A program made the position numbers and the translations under genes. The notes beneath the pieces were generated by a model that did no database searches, was not told the DNA's origin, and was given only the letters and a program-made list of their open reading frames with translations. A stretch of 64,000 nucleotides of DNA from Macrostomum hystrix (lineage: Eukaryota; Platyhelminthes; Macrostomidae). Position 1 is the first letter of the stretch. Each line of letters begins with the position of its first letter. Where the stretch lies: contig CATNEN010000001.1 in NCBI GenBank assembly GCA_950097015.1, forward strand, positions 17,426,501 to 17,490,500, read 5' to 3'. Shown in pieces: positions 21,963 to 33,933 of this stretch.

Positions 21963-24900
21963 GATAGGTAATAACTGCATGCTAGACAAGCGAGCGATAT
22001 CTGCATGCTAGACAGGAGATAGCTGCCTGTCAGACAGGTGATAACAGCCTGTTAGACAGATGATAACTGCCTGTTAGACGGATCATAACTGACTGTTAGA
22101 CAGGTTATAACTGCCTGTTAGACAGGTTATAACTGCATGCTAGACAGGTTATAACTGAATGTTAGACAGGATATAACTACCTGTGTTAGACAGGTGATAA
22201 CTGCCTGTTAGACAGGATATAACTACCTGTGTTAGACAGATGATAACTGCCTGTTAGACAGGTTATAACTGCATGCTAGACAGGTGATAACTGCCTGTTA
22301 GACAGGTTATAACTGAATGTTAGACAGGTGATAACTACCTGTGTTAGACAGGTGATAACTGCCTGTTAGACAGGTGATAACTGCCTGTTAGACAGGTTAT
22401 AACTGCCTGTTAGACAGGTTATAACTGCATGCTAGACAGGAGATAGCTGTCTATCAGACAGGTGATAACAGGCTGTCAGACAGGTGATAACAGCCTGTTA
22501 GACAGATGATAACTGCCTGTTAGACAGGTTATAACTGCATGCTAGACAGGTGATAACTGCCTGTTAGACAGGTTATAACTGAATGTTAGACAGGATATAA
22601 CTACCTGTGTTAGACAGGTGATAACTGCCTGTTAGACAGGATATAACTACCTGTGTTAGACAGATGATAACTGCCTGTTAGACAGGTTATAACTGAATGT
22701 TAGACAGGATATAACTACCTGTGTTAGACAGGTGATAACTGCCTGTTAGACAGGATATAACTACCTGTGTTAGACAGATGATAACTACCTGTTAGACAGG
22801 TTATAACTGCATGCTAGACAGGTGATAACTGCCTGTTAGACAGGTTATAACTGAATGTTAGACAGGATATAACTACCTGTGTTAGACAGGTGATAACTGC
22901 CTGTTAGACAGGTGATAACTGCCTGTTAGACAGGTTATAACTGCCTGTTAGACAGGTTATAACTGCATGCTAGACAGGAGATAGCTGTCTATCAGACAGG
23001 TGATAACAGGCTGTCAGACAGGTGATAACAGCCTGTTAGACAGGTTATAACTGCATGCTAGACAGGAGATAGCTGTCTATCAGACAGGTGATAACAGGCT
23101 GTCAGACAGGTGATAACAGCCTGTTAGACAGATGATAACTGCCTGTTAGACAGGTTATAACTGCATGCTAGACAGGTGATAACTGCCTGTTAGACAGGTT
23201 ATAACTGAATGTTAGACAGGATATAACTACCTGTGTTAGACAGGTGATAACTGCCTGTTAGACAGGATATAACTACCTGTGTTAGACAGATGATAACTGC
23301 CTGTTAGACAGGTTATAACTGAATGTTAGACAGGATATAACTACCTGTGTTAGACAGGTGATGACTGCCTGTTAGACAGGTTATAACTGCATGCTAGACA
23401 GGTTATAACTGCCTGTTAGACAGGTTATAACTGCCTGTTAGACAGGTTATAACTGCATGCTAGACAGGAGATAGCTGTCTATTAGACAGGTGATAACAGG
23501 CTGTCAGACAGGTGATAACAGCCTGTTAGACAGATGATAACTGCCTGTTAGACAGGTTATAACTGAATGTTAGACAGGATATAACTACCTGTGTTAGACA
23601 GGTGATGACTGCCTGTTAGACAAGTAATAACAGCCTGTCAGACAGGTGATAACAGCCTGTTAGACAGGTTATAACTGAATGTTAGACAGGATATAACTAC
23701 CTGTGTTAGACAGGTTATATCTGCCTGTTAGACAGGTTATAACTGCATGCTAGACAGGAGATAGCTGTCTATCAGACAGGTGATAACAGGCTGTCAGACA
23801 GGTGATAACAGCCTGTTAGACAGATGATAACTGCCTGTTAGACAGGTTATAACTGCATGCTAGACAGGTGATAACTGCCTGTTAGACAGGTTATAACTGA
23901 ATGTTAGACAGGATATAACTACCTGTGTTAGACAGGTGATAACTGCCTGTTAGACAGGATATAACTACCTGTGTTAGACAGATGATAACTGCCTGTTAGA
24001 CAGGTTATAACTGAATGTTAGACAGGATATAACTACCTGTGTTAGACAGGTGATAACTGCCTGTTAGACAGGATATAACTACCTGTGTTAGACAGATGAT
24101 AACTACCTGTTAGACAGGTTATAACTGCATGCTAGACAGGTGATAACTGCCTGTTAGACAGGTTATAACTGAATGTTAGACAGGATATAACTACCTGTGT
24201 TAGACAGGTGATAACTGCCTGTTAGACAGGTGATAACTGCCTGTTAGACAGGTTATAACTGCCTGTTAGACAGATGATAACTGCCTGTTAGACAGGTTAT
24301 AACTGAATGTTAGACAGGATATAACTACCTGTGTTAGACAGGTGATGACTGCCTGTTAGACAGGTTATAACTGCATGCTAGACAGGAGATAGCTGTCTAT
24401 CAGACAGGTGATAACAGGCTGTCAGACAGGTGATAACAGCCTGTTAGACAGATGATAACTGCCTGTTAGACAGGTTATAACTGCATGCTAGACAGGTGAT
24501 AACTGCCTGTTAGACAGGTTATAACTGAATGTTAGACAGGATATAACTACCTGTGTTAGACAGGTGATAACTGCCTGTTAGACAGGATATAACTACCTGT
24601 GTTAGACAGATGATAACTGCCTGTTAGACAGGTTATAACTGAATGTTAGACAGGATATAACTACCTGTGTTAGACAGGTGATAACTGCCTGTTAGACAGG
24701 ATATAACTACCTGTGTTAGACAGATGATAACTGCCTGTTAGACAGGTGATAACTGCCTGTTAGACAGGTTATAACTGAATGTTAGACAGGATATAACTAC
24801 CTGTGTTAGACAGGTGATGACTGCCTGTTAGACAGGTGATAACTGCCTGTTAGACAGGTTATAACTGCCTGTTAGACAGGTTATAACTGCATGCTAGACA

Positions 24901-26730
24901 GGAGATAGCTGTCTATCAGACAGGTGATAACAGGCTGTCAGACAGGTGATAACAGCCTGTTAGACAGATGATAACTGCCTGTTAGACAGGTTATAACCGA
25001 ATGTTAGACAGGTTATAACTGCCTGTTAGACAGGTTATAACTGCATGCTAGACAGGAGATAGCTGTCTATCAGACAGGTGATAACAGGCTGTCAGACAGG
25101 TGATAACAGCCTGTTAGACAGATGATAACTGCCTGTTAGACAGGTTATAACTGAATGTTAGACAGGATATAACTACCTGTGTTAGACAGGTGATGACTGC
25201 CTGTTAGACAGGTTATAACTGCATGCTAGACAGGTTATAACTGCCTGTTAGACAGGTTATAACTGCCTGTTAGACAGGTTATAACTGCCTGTTAGACAGG
25301 TTATAACTGCATGCTAGACAGGAGATAGCTGTCTATTAGACAGGTGATAACAGGCTGTCAGACAGGTGATAACAGCCTGTTAGACAGATGATAACTGCCT
25401 GTTAGACAGGTTATAACTGAATGTTAGACAGGATATAACTACCTGTGTTAGACAGGTGATGACTGCCTGTTAGACAAGTAATAACAGCCTGTCAGACAGG
25501 TGATAACAGCCTGTTAGACAGGTTATAACTGCCTGTTAGACAGATCATAACTGCCTGTTAGACAGTTCATAACTGCCTGTTAGACAGGTTATAACTGAAT
25601 GTTAGACAGGATATAACTACCTGTGTTAGATAGGTGATGACTGCCTGTTAGACAGGTGATAACTGCCTGTTAGACAGGTTATAACTGCCTGTTAGACAGG
25701 TTATAACTGCCTGTTAGACAGATCATAACTGCCTGTTAGACAGGTTATAACTGAATGTTAGACAGGATATAACTACATGTGTTAGACAGGTGATGACTGC
25801 CCGTTAGACAGGTTATAACTGCATGCTAGACAGGTTATAACTGCCTGTTAGACAGGTTATAACTGCCTGTTAGACAGGTTATAACTGCATGCTAGACAGG
25901 AGATAGCTGTCTATCAGACAGGTGATAACAGCCTGTCAGACAGGTGATAACAGCCTGTTAGACAGATGACAACTGCCTGTTAGACAGGTGATAACTGCCT
26001 GTTAGACAGATCATAACTGCCTGTTAGACAGGTTATAACTGCATGCTAGACAGGAGATAGCTGTCTATCAGACAGGTGATAACAGCCGGTTAGACAGATG
26101 ATAGCTGCCTGTTAGACAGGTTATAACTGCCTGTTAGACAGGTTATAACTGAATGTTAGACAGGATATAACTACCTGTGTTAGACTGGTGATGACTGCCT
26201 GTTAGACAGGTTATAACTGCATGCTAGACAGGTTATAACTGCCTGTTAGACAGGTTATAACTGCATGCTAGACAGGTTATAACTGCCTGTTAGACAGGTT
26301 ATAACTGCATGCTAGACAGGTTATAACTGCCTGTTAGACAGGTTATAACTGCATGCTAGACAGGTTATAACTGCCTGTTAGACAGGTTATAACTGCATGC
26401 TAGACAGGAGATAGCTGTCTATCAGACAGGTGATAACAGCCTGTTAGACAGGTGATAACAGCCTGTTAGACAGGTTATAACTGAATGTTAGACAGGATAT
26501 AACTACCTGTGTTAGACAGGTGATGACTGCCTGTTAGACAGGTTATAACTGCATGCTAGACAGGAGATAGATGTCAATCAGACAGGTGATAACAGCCTTT
26601 TAGACAGATGATAACTGCCTGTTAGACAGGTTATAACTGAATGTTAGACAGGATATAACTACCTGTGTTAGACAGGTGATGACTGAATGTTAGACAGGTA
26701 ATAACTGCATGTTAGGCAGGTGATAACTTG
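21963..26730. repeat. 4.8-kb hairpin minisatellite, roughly 220 units, bestrophin intron 1
   Basis: Basic unit of 19-24 bp, consensus GATAACTGCCTGTTAGACAG plus GT. Each unit contains CCTGTTAGACAGG, a perfect 5-bp stem with TAG loop. Named variants (GCATGCTAGACAGG, GAATGTTAGACAGG, ACCTGTGTTAGACAGG, GATAGCTGTCTATCAGACAG) recur in the same order as blocks of roughly 100-350 bp, a clear higher-order structure. On the minus strand the core reads CCTGTCTAACAGGCAGTTAT, the motif family of the 16-17.6 kb array. No coding content. Confidence 0.97.
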
Positions 26731-27689
26731 ATTGTTAGTTTAGCTGACTGAATGAACATTTTGTTGGTGAGGGTGCAAGGTAGGTTTTAAAGGCAGTCTG
26801 TAAGACACAGTGACAAATCTCTCAGTCCAGACTGCTACTAGCCTCTTGAAGTGCTAAGGTTGCAGCAGCATAATCCTTACAGCATTGACTAAACTTTCGA
26901 CTGCCTTGGCTACTCTCTCCAATTATGTATTCGGGTAGATCTAATTATTAAGCTTTACACAGGTAAATGAGTAGCTCATAGGGCATAAGTCGCAAATGTG
27001 GCTCTGTGATGATCCTCAGCTCCCAGCGGCCATCCAGCTCAGTTGAAACGAGGAGACAGCGAAGGGGTGGCGCAGAGGCAGCCAGGGTGGAGGGGCTGAC
27101 AGCGGAGTTAATTGAGTTACAAAGGAAAGGGGTAGGGTTAGATGGCATTGGCAGGGTCAAGGGTGGCCTTTTGGTTAGAGGCTTTTAACACAGGCCTTGT
27201 CTGAGAAGTTTCTAGAGCCCCAATCGGACTAAAGAATGTTGGCATTTCAATCCTAATATTGCTTTGATTTTCGGAACTTCGAGTTTTTCCAAAGACGCGC
27301 TAATTTCGTCTGCCTAAATTAAGTAGGACGGAGGAAAAACTTTGAAATAAAATGTTAAGCTAGAGAACTCTTTATGAGTCAAGTTGACATTGGCAACGAT
27401 AGATCATGACGATTCGGGTTGAAGGTAAGAAGGCCATCTTTGGAAGCCCGACTAAATCTGTCATGACCATTAAAGACGAAAGGGCCATTAAAAAATTAAA
27501 TCTGATCATTTTTAATTGTCTGCCGCACACTTTAGGATAATTCGATAATCCTCAGAGACGTTCGGGCGTGGCATCAAAAGTGTGCTCCGGTCTCGACTGC
27601 GTCAAAAAGTACTCGAGCAACCTTATTAGATTATGGATAAGCTGAATAACAGACGGTCTGTTTAGCAAACTGATTATCAAGTATTCTAG
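26731..27689 (-). other. Bestrophin intron 1, unique part
   Basis: No recognised exon or element. A 70-codon open stretch near 27.0 kb lacks any domain. Confidence 0.4.
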
Positions 27690-28215
27690 ATTATCATGCT
27701 GGATTATCTTACATCCCGGATTATCTAACATGCTGGATTATTCAACATGCTGGATTATCTTACATCCCGGATTATCTAACATGCTGGATTAACTAGCCTG
27801 CAGTATTTTAAAATTGCTTCATAATCTTACATGCTGGATTATCCAACATGCAGGATTATCTAACCGGCTGGATAATTGAAAATGCTGGATTATCAAAAAG
27901 ACTGGATTATCGAAAAGGCTGGATTATCGAAAAGACTGGATTATCAAAAAGACTAGATGATCGAAAAGTGTGGATTATCGAAAAGATTGGATTATCAAAA
28001 AGGCTGGATTATTGAAAATGCTGGATTATCAAAAAGGCTGGATTATCGAAAATGCTGGATTATCGAAAATGCTGATTATCTAGCATTCTGGATTATCGAA
28101 AATGCTGATTATCTAGCATTCTGGATTATCGAAAATGCTGATTATCTAGCATTCTGGATAATCTAACCGATTGTATTATTTAACTTGCTGGATTATCTAA
28201 CAGGCTGGATTATCG
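27690..28215. repeat. 16-18 bp degenerate minisatellite (CTGGATTATC)
   Basis: Units of the type GCTGGATTATCGAAAAG or CTGGATTATCTAACATG, about 29 copies of variable length. A three-fold perfect block of about 35 bp (GAAAATGCTGATTATCTAGC) occurs at 28,060-28,155. Located in bestrophin intron 1. Confidence 0.9.
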
Positions 28216-28837
28216 AACACTGCGGAGACTTAAAGCAAATTATCGACTCATAGAGTTCACCGATTTTTGGTAACGAAGCGAAAAAACGTTTTTTTTTCTT
28301 AGCCTATGCGGTTGGAAGTGAGATGGTCTATACAGAACAATCTAATGGTTTATCCGGGACCAAGTCTACGTGGAGGGAAAAACCTCAAACTTTCTGAAAA
28401 ATAATTGTCTAACAATGTGCCGTTCTACCTAACTCGCTCATTCCTCTACTTCTCCAGGCACAAGCAACCCCTGACAATGAGGAAGACGACTTTGAATGAT
28501 TTAAGAAAAATGCTGGCTTCACTGAAAACACGGACGAGAAAAATAATGGCATGCCCACCGCCAAGCCAAGCAAAGCCGCGAGATGTGGGACTGGCTGGCA
28601 GGTCCACGCAACACTTTTTGTCCCGTGTCTTTTCTATTTGCGCATGCTTTCGCTTAAAGAGCCTCCTACAAAAGTCTCTTAGTCCTCTTCTCTCTACCTG
28701 AGTCTGCCTGTGAATGCATCTGTCAATTAGCTTGACTCTATTGTACTGAAAAAATGCAAACTTTTTCCTATTGAAACTTTAAGGCCGTAGGGATTCTTTT
28801 TAAAATGTATATTGTTTGCTAGCCTTTAGTAATGATA
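28216..28837 (-). other. Bestrophin intron 1, unique part
   Basis: A 98-codon plus-strand open stretch (28,405-28,701) shows no recognisable domain. Nothing else is supported. Confidence 0.4.
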
Positions 28838-29262
28838 ATAATAATAATTGATCACACCTGCACCAATTAGGGGCCAGATGTGCAGCCGACAGCACAGCGC
28901 AGCCATTGCGGGCGCATATGAAGGCTGCGTACGACTGTTCAGTCCATGGACTGGGGGGACACCACACCCACCCTCAATTATCCCAAAGCCGCGGAGCGCG
29001 GAGAGAAGGCTTGGGGGCTTGTCGTGCAATTTACACCCTTGAGGGCAAATCTTCAAGGCACAGTGAGAGTGTACCCTGCCGGACGATGAGAAAGTCAGGG
29101 CAGATGTACACACCTGTGAGAGTATGCCAGTGTACAGTATCTGTGTGCGTGTGTGCTCAGGAGTCAGCGAAATTATAGGCAGAATTGCCTCCTCGCTGGC
29201 TGCGGGTCTAGTGTCACCAAATGATGTGCCACTGCCCACAGCCCTCCTGCAATTATTATTAG
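28838..29262. mobile_element. Head-to-head SINE pair: family B (minus) and family A (plus)
   Basis: 28,838-28,985 is a reversed family B body with outward tail of TAATAATAATAATTGATCAC type. 29,012-29,245 is a family A body (GGGGCTTGTCGTGCAATTTA, CACAGTGAGAGTGTACCCTG, GGGTCTAGTGTCACCAAATG) followed by an ATTATT tail. Both heads are lost at the junction. It is the third copy of this arrangement in the window. Confidence 0.77.
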
Positions 29263-30364
29263 TACTATTATTAGTTAAAGTTGTATTTTGTACACCTGTT
29301 TAGTCCATGGCCTACAATCTGAAGTAACTTGGCTGCTGGTAGCATATTTTAGAATTCGTATTTTCTAGTTTTGAAGAAAAGCGTCGACAAAAAGCAACTG
29401 TCAGAAAGGTGTGAAAAGTTGAAGTGCCTCAGCTTGAGTTGAAACTGTCTGCTAATTGAATTAGAAAAAAACAAAAAAGCAAAACAGGTTTGCGTTATCA
29501 ATGTGGTGTGAAAGCAGTGAAAGCCAACTCGCCATGGCTTTAATTGACAGTCGCTACAGCTTATTCACAAAGCTTTGTTGACTATTGAGTGCTGGCTCAC
29601 CTTCAACCTTCAAAGGATAGCATTGAGCTTTATCTTGATCAGTGACCTCGGCGGACAAAAAATATGAAAGCCAACTCGACAGCGTCAGGCCGATGCCAAG
29701 CCAGGGCTTCGCAGTGTTCATTAGTTGCACAGGCGAACAGCCGAGAGTCGAAAAAGTCTACTCATACACTCAATGACCACTAATGAGACGCTGGGGAGCA
29801 TATTTCTATTCTGAACTCTGTTCTGCACCTTGGTGCAACTTCAATGGACACCCACCTCATGTCACCCATTAAAACCGTGCTTAAAACTGCTGCCAACAAT
29901 CCGTACTGGTTTGATGGTAACTGCCCAGCTCATAAACTGAGTGTTGCTATCCTGTTTTAGCTGCACAAAGCCGACCATTGATTGCTTGTGGATGTTCTAT
30001 AAACGAAAGTTTAATGCAAATCAATTCAAGGCCTTCAGCCTTCCAACTGAAACTGACTCTTTTGGATCGGTTGCAACAAGAAATGGAACATTTCTTCATT
30101 AATTTTCAGTTTAATGGAAAGTGAAAGTGAAAGTGGAGTGGCTAACCTGTGGTGAGGATTGGAATTCTTGGGAGAAATAGTGGCGAGTTTTGACGGAGAG
30201 AAAAACATAAGTGGCCACTTCTGGGGAAAAAACTAAACAATGCTTTTTATGGATTATGGCCAAAAACATAAAAGGCGCGTTTTGCCCTGCTTTACGTGAA
30301 AAACTTAGATTTGAAAGTCTCCGATTCTGAAAAATGAGAACTAAGTAACTGGTAGAAAACCTAT
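29263..30364 (-). other. Bestrophin intron 1, unique part
   Basis: No exon or mobile element was recognised in this 1.1 kb. Confidence 0.4.
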
Positions 30365-30736
30365 CTAACAGATTATGGACCACTGTCTAGCAGATGACGG
30401 ACCACTGTCTAGCAGATAAGGGACAATTGTCTAGCATATGAGAGACCACTGTCTAACAGATTTGGTACCACTATCTAATAGATAAGGGAAAATTTGCTAA
30501 CACATGAGGGACCAATGTCTAACAGATGAGGGACCAATGTCTAACAGATGAGGGACCAATGTCTAACAGATGAGGGACCAATGTCTAACAGATGAGGGAC
30601 CAATGTCTAACAGATGAGGGACCACAGTTTAACAAATGAGGGACCAGGGTCTTAGATGGGGGACCACTGTCTAGCAGATAAGGGACCATAATCTAGCAGA
30701 TGAGCGACCATGGTCTAACAGATGAGGGACTAATGC
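30365..30736. repeat. 22-bp minisatellite, about 17 copies, bestrophin intron 1
   Basis: Unit ATGAGGGACCAATGTCTAAC plus AG, perfect in its centre (30,500-30,615) and degenerate at both ends. It contains TGTCTAACA, the nonamer shared with three other arrays in the same gene. It ends about 70 bp from the exon 1 donor. Confidence 0.94.
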
Positions 30737-30806
30737 ATAGTTTTTTTTATCAGGAGCTCAATACAAATGAGTAAAAAAAGCACATTAAAATGATTAAGAA
30801 TCTCAC

Positions 30807-31140
30807 CTTGAGCCAAAAATGAGTAGCGGTTCATCCAGGGTATCTCCAGGAACATCGCCCACCAGCGGTTAATGACGCCGCTAACAAAAAATCCCAACAG
30901 AAAGCTCAGTGGGATATTGTTCTTCACCGAGTTGGCAAAGTGAACCACCTGTTCAAAGGTCTTCTTGCCAGACTCGGACAGCACAAGGCGGTAGGAGAGT
31001 GACAGAGCATAGTAGAGTGACAGGTAGAAGATTAGATCCAGATAGACCAGCTTGTACAGGGAGCCCTTCCACATGAGCAGAAGACGAACGAAGACTCCCT
31101 TCTGACCGGATGAGATAATCTTGCTGTAGGTGACCGTCAT
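30807..31140 (-). CDS. best: Bestrophin exon 1 (start codon, TM1, pore neck)
   Basis: Encodes residues 1-111 of a bestrophin calcium-activated anion channel. The ATG at 31,138-31,140 is chosen because the reading begins MTVTYS, the family's conserved N-terminus; an in-frame ATG at 31,167 would add nine residues. RLLLMWKGSLYKLVYLDLIF, then YLSLYYALSLSYR, and then NNIPLSFLLGFFVSGVINRW are diagnostic. The IP.SF..GF segment carries the Ile/Phe/Phe residues that line the narrow neck in studied bestrophins. It ends IPWMNRYSFLAQ and donor GTGAGA (30,801-30,806), phase 1. A TATA-like TTTTATAAG lies at about 31,214-31,222 on the minus strand. Confidence 0.93.
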
Positions 31141-31440
31141 TGTGATTTGAGTGTCGTTGGAGTGCAAGTGAAGCGACGCAGCTCAGATGCAAATCAACAT
31201 TTACTCTGCTTGTCTTATAAAATACTTACCTCCTTATGTCCCGCTCTGCTTCGTGGCCGTCTCTCATTGGCTGCCTAGCTAACTAGAAGTGCAGCGTGTC
31301 AACCAATAAGAAATGCACCGTGCGACGCGAAGGGTTTCTGTGTGTAATGAAACTGGAGCTTCTTTGAATGGTGAGAACTGTTACTATTACGAGCAAAAAT
31401 TCAAGAGAAAAATATAAATAATAAGTTAACTCACAGCCAG

Positions 31441-31700
31441 TGAACTGCAGTTTCTGCCCATTTCGCTGACTATTGAGCGTACGCGCACACGGATACTGTA
31501 CGCAGATACACGTACAGACCACACACTGTGACATGGAGGTCAGCCCTCAATTTCGAAAATTGCAAGAGAAGTCCCAAATCTGTTTCTTTGCGGCTGCGCC
31601 CCAAATGAATGTGGCCTCGCTGCGGAATCGAACTCAGGGACCTTGGCGCTAGAGGCAAATGCCTTAAAACGCTCTGCCACTCCCATCTGTGAAAAATCTA
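31441..31700 (-). mobile_element. SINE family A with well-preserved tRNA-like head
   Basis: Minus strand: head at 31,624-31,690 with A box GTGGCAGAGCG and B box GAGTTCGATTCC. The sequence then runs GAGGCCACATTCATTTGGGG into a shortened body ending near CCCATTTCGCTGAC (reverse). The middle of the body is divergent from other copies. It lies about 300 bp upstream of the bestrophin start. Confidence 0.75.
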
Positions 31701-33525
31701 CCAAGAATAAATTTGCGTCAATGTGAACTGAGCCACCAGTCAATAGGATATTTAGTATTGTTTAGCCTAGTCACATCAGCCAGTCAACTTTGGTAATGAA
31801 GCCCTAAGGTGCCCGTTAGCCTCGTTGCTAAGAAACACGTTGGTCGGTTTTTCCATGGCTTTTCCGCTCTACATTATGGCACACCTGCGGAATATCCATG
31901 TGTGACTTTATTCCAGCCAATGGGAGCCTCGAAACTCAGCCAATAGCAATCTATAGCTGTCTGGCGGGAGTCCAAAAAGGCATAAGACACAACCAGCAAG
32001 CCCAAAAACTCACAGAAAGGAACTCTATGGAGAATGCCTACCCATGGGCATTTCTAAAGTTAGGAGTCTGATAACTATTGGATAAGAGATTATCTCCACA
32101 GGGTCGTTAGGAGGCACCAAAATCTCCCGAGCAGCGTTCGCTTCGTTAATTAAGGAATGATTTCTGCAATACTAGTCGAAGTCAGATTTTTCACGTGGTA
32201 ATTTTTTCAAATTTGGGTCAAACGTTTGAGAAAAAAGACTAATTTGACCAAAATGGCAGCAACCTTACCGTTTTTTCGTTCTTTGCTGCCACGAACGGGC
32301 CTAAGATTTCAGCCTCTCGGATCGGCTTTGGAAGGGGCTCTGCTGCAGTTATTATGCTTTATTTTGGCCCCAAGCCAATTTTCGATTCGGATTTTAACAT
32401 TAGAAGTTTAGTATTTTTTAATTATATTTTATCTTTACTGCATTTAAATTATTTACAATGGAATAAAATATCAAAAGGTAATCTCGTACAAAGAAATGAT
32501 TATAAAAAATTGAAGATCTACGAGTACTTGCATAAAAAAATTGCATAGTCCAATTTTAAAGTATAACTTTTTGGTTATATTTAAGAAAACTTTGCAATTT
32601 ACTATCAGTAGGCTATTTGGTGCGTTGTATAGCGATGTATTGCAGAACTGTAGAAATGACAGCGTCTAGATATATCCGAGAAAAAATTAAGGCCTGAAAT
32701 TTCACAAAATATCAGCTATCTATCCAGGATACAACAAAGACCAATAGACACGATTTAACACCATTATGGCACACCTGCGGAATATCCATGTGTGACTGCA
32801 TTCCAGCCAATGGGAGAGCTCATTCGAGGTTAGGTTAGGTTACTCATTTAGGTTATTCGAGGTTTCGAGCTCATTCGAGCTCATTTGCAGCTAACACGAT
32901 TTAACACGTAACACGATTCTCAACCACAAACAAATCTAGAATATGCAAACACGACTTATTACTCGTAAGTTTTGTTTGATAATAAAAGACATTGTATGCT
33001 GATCATGTATTAGGCAAACATTTCGGCAGTCAGGCGACTTTTGACAGATTTTTAAGGATATTTCGGCTATCGATTACGTATTTGTGGTGTTAGTTTGATT
33101 CGAAATTGAGGATAAGGACAATTTTGTTGCACCGCTACATTTTGGATTTATTTTTGAATATGTGATAAATGAAGAATTACAAAAATGTATCAGTAATGTG
33201 TTAAAAACATGAGTAAAAATTGCGCTATGCTTGCTTTGACGTGGACGACACGTGGATGTGCTATATGGAGTTTTATGTTCCGAAACTGGAAACGTCAGAT
33301 GATTGTGATTGAAGGCAAAAATTCTCAAATTGTAGGATAATTTAGATTTCCTCCTTGATAAGAGGTTTGCTCGAGTTAAAAGATCAGGAGTTCAATAAAA
33401 TCCCTATCTTTGCACCTTAATGATTTTATTTTGACTTCGACCGCAAAGTAGGATAAGGTCAAATCTTTGACTTCTTTCTTGTCCTCATAGTAGTAAGTAT
33501 TGGGTCGAACCTTTGACGTCTGCCT
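31701..33525. other. Spacer with a 50-bp direct repeat
   Basis: No gene was recognised. A direct repeat of about 50 bp (ATTATGGCACACCTGCGGAA, CCATGTGTGACT, CCAGCCAATGGGAG) is present at 31,872-31,926 and 32,762-32,816, about 890 bp apart. The region between is AT-rich. Confidence 0.55.
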
Positions 33526-33933
33526 AGGGGGTGAGTGTATCAGCGGCTAATGTCGCTGCCTCACTTTCCAATGGTCGCTGGTTCGTTCCTCCCTCCAAAT
33601 CACGATTATTTCGGGGCTTAGTTAGAGGTTTGCGAAGTAGTGACTTGCGGAGATGCACATTTTTCTGTGCAACCAAAGCTAATTTAAAATAGCCTTCTGC
33701 GTGCCTGCTTGTTTGTATTTGTGCGTTGGTCCGGGTGCGAGCCGTTGTATGTGGGTGCGGCGGGTGTGCATTAATGTGCACTCTCGTGCCTACCCTTCAG
33801 GCATCTAAGTCCGCCCCTGGTTTGATCTGCTCTGTGCGTGTGCGGGCCTGGCGTGAGATGCACTCCGGCTGCCGCCCCATTCCCCGCTTGGCTTGCTGCT
33901 GTGTGTGAGGTGGCTGTGTCCAAGGCTCTAGAT

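Noticed and set aside
21963-26730. CRISPR-like array (regular palindromic repeats)
   Set aside because: Units are contiguous without unique spacers, repeat lengths vary, no cas genes exist and the DNA is animal.
9250-33600. Genuine tRNA genes at SINE heads (9.25, 19.06, 19.65, 31.65, 33.53 kb)
   Set aside because: A and B boxes are present but no complete cloverleaf with acceptor stem is visible, and each is continuous with a repeated SINE body.
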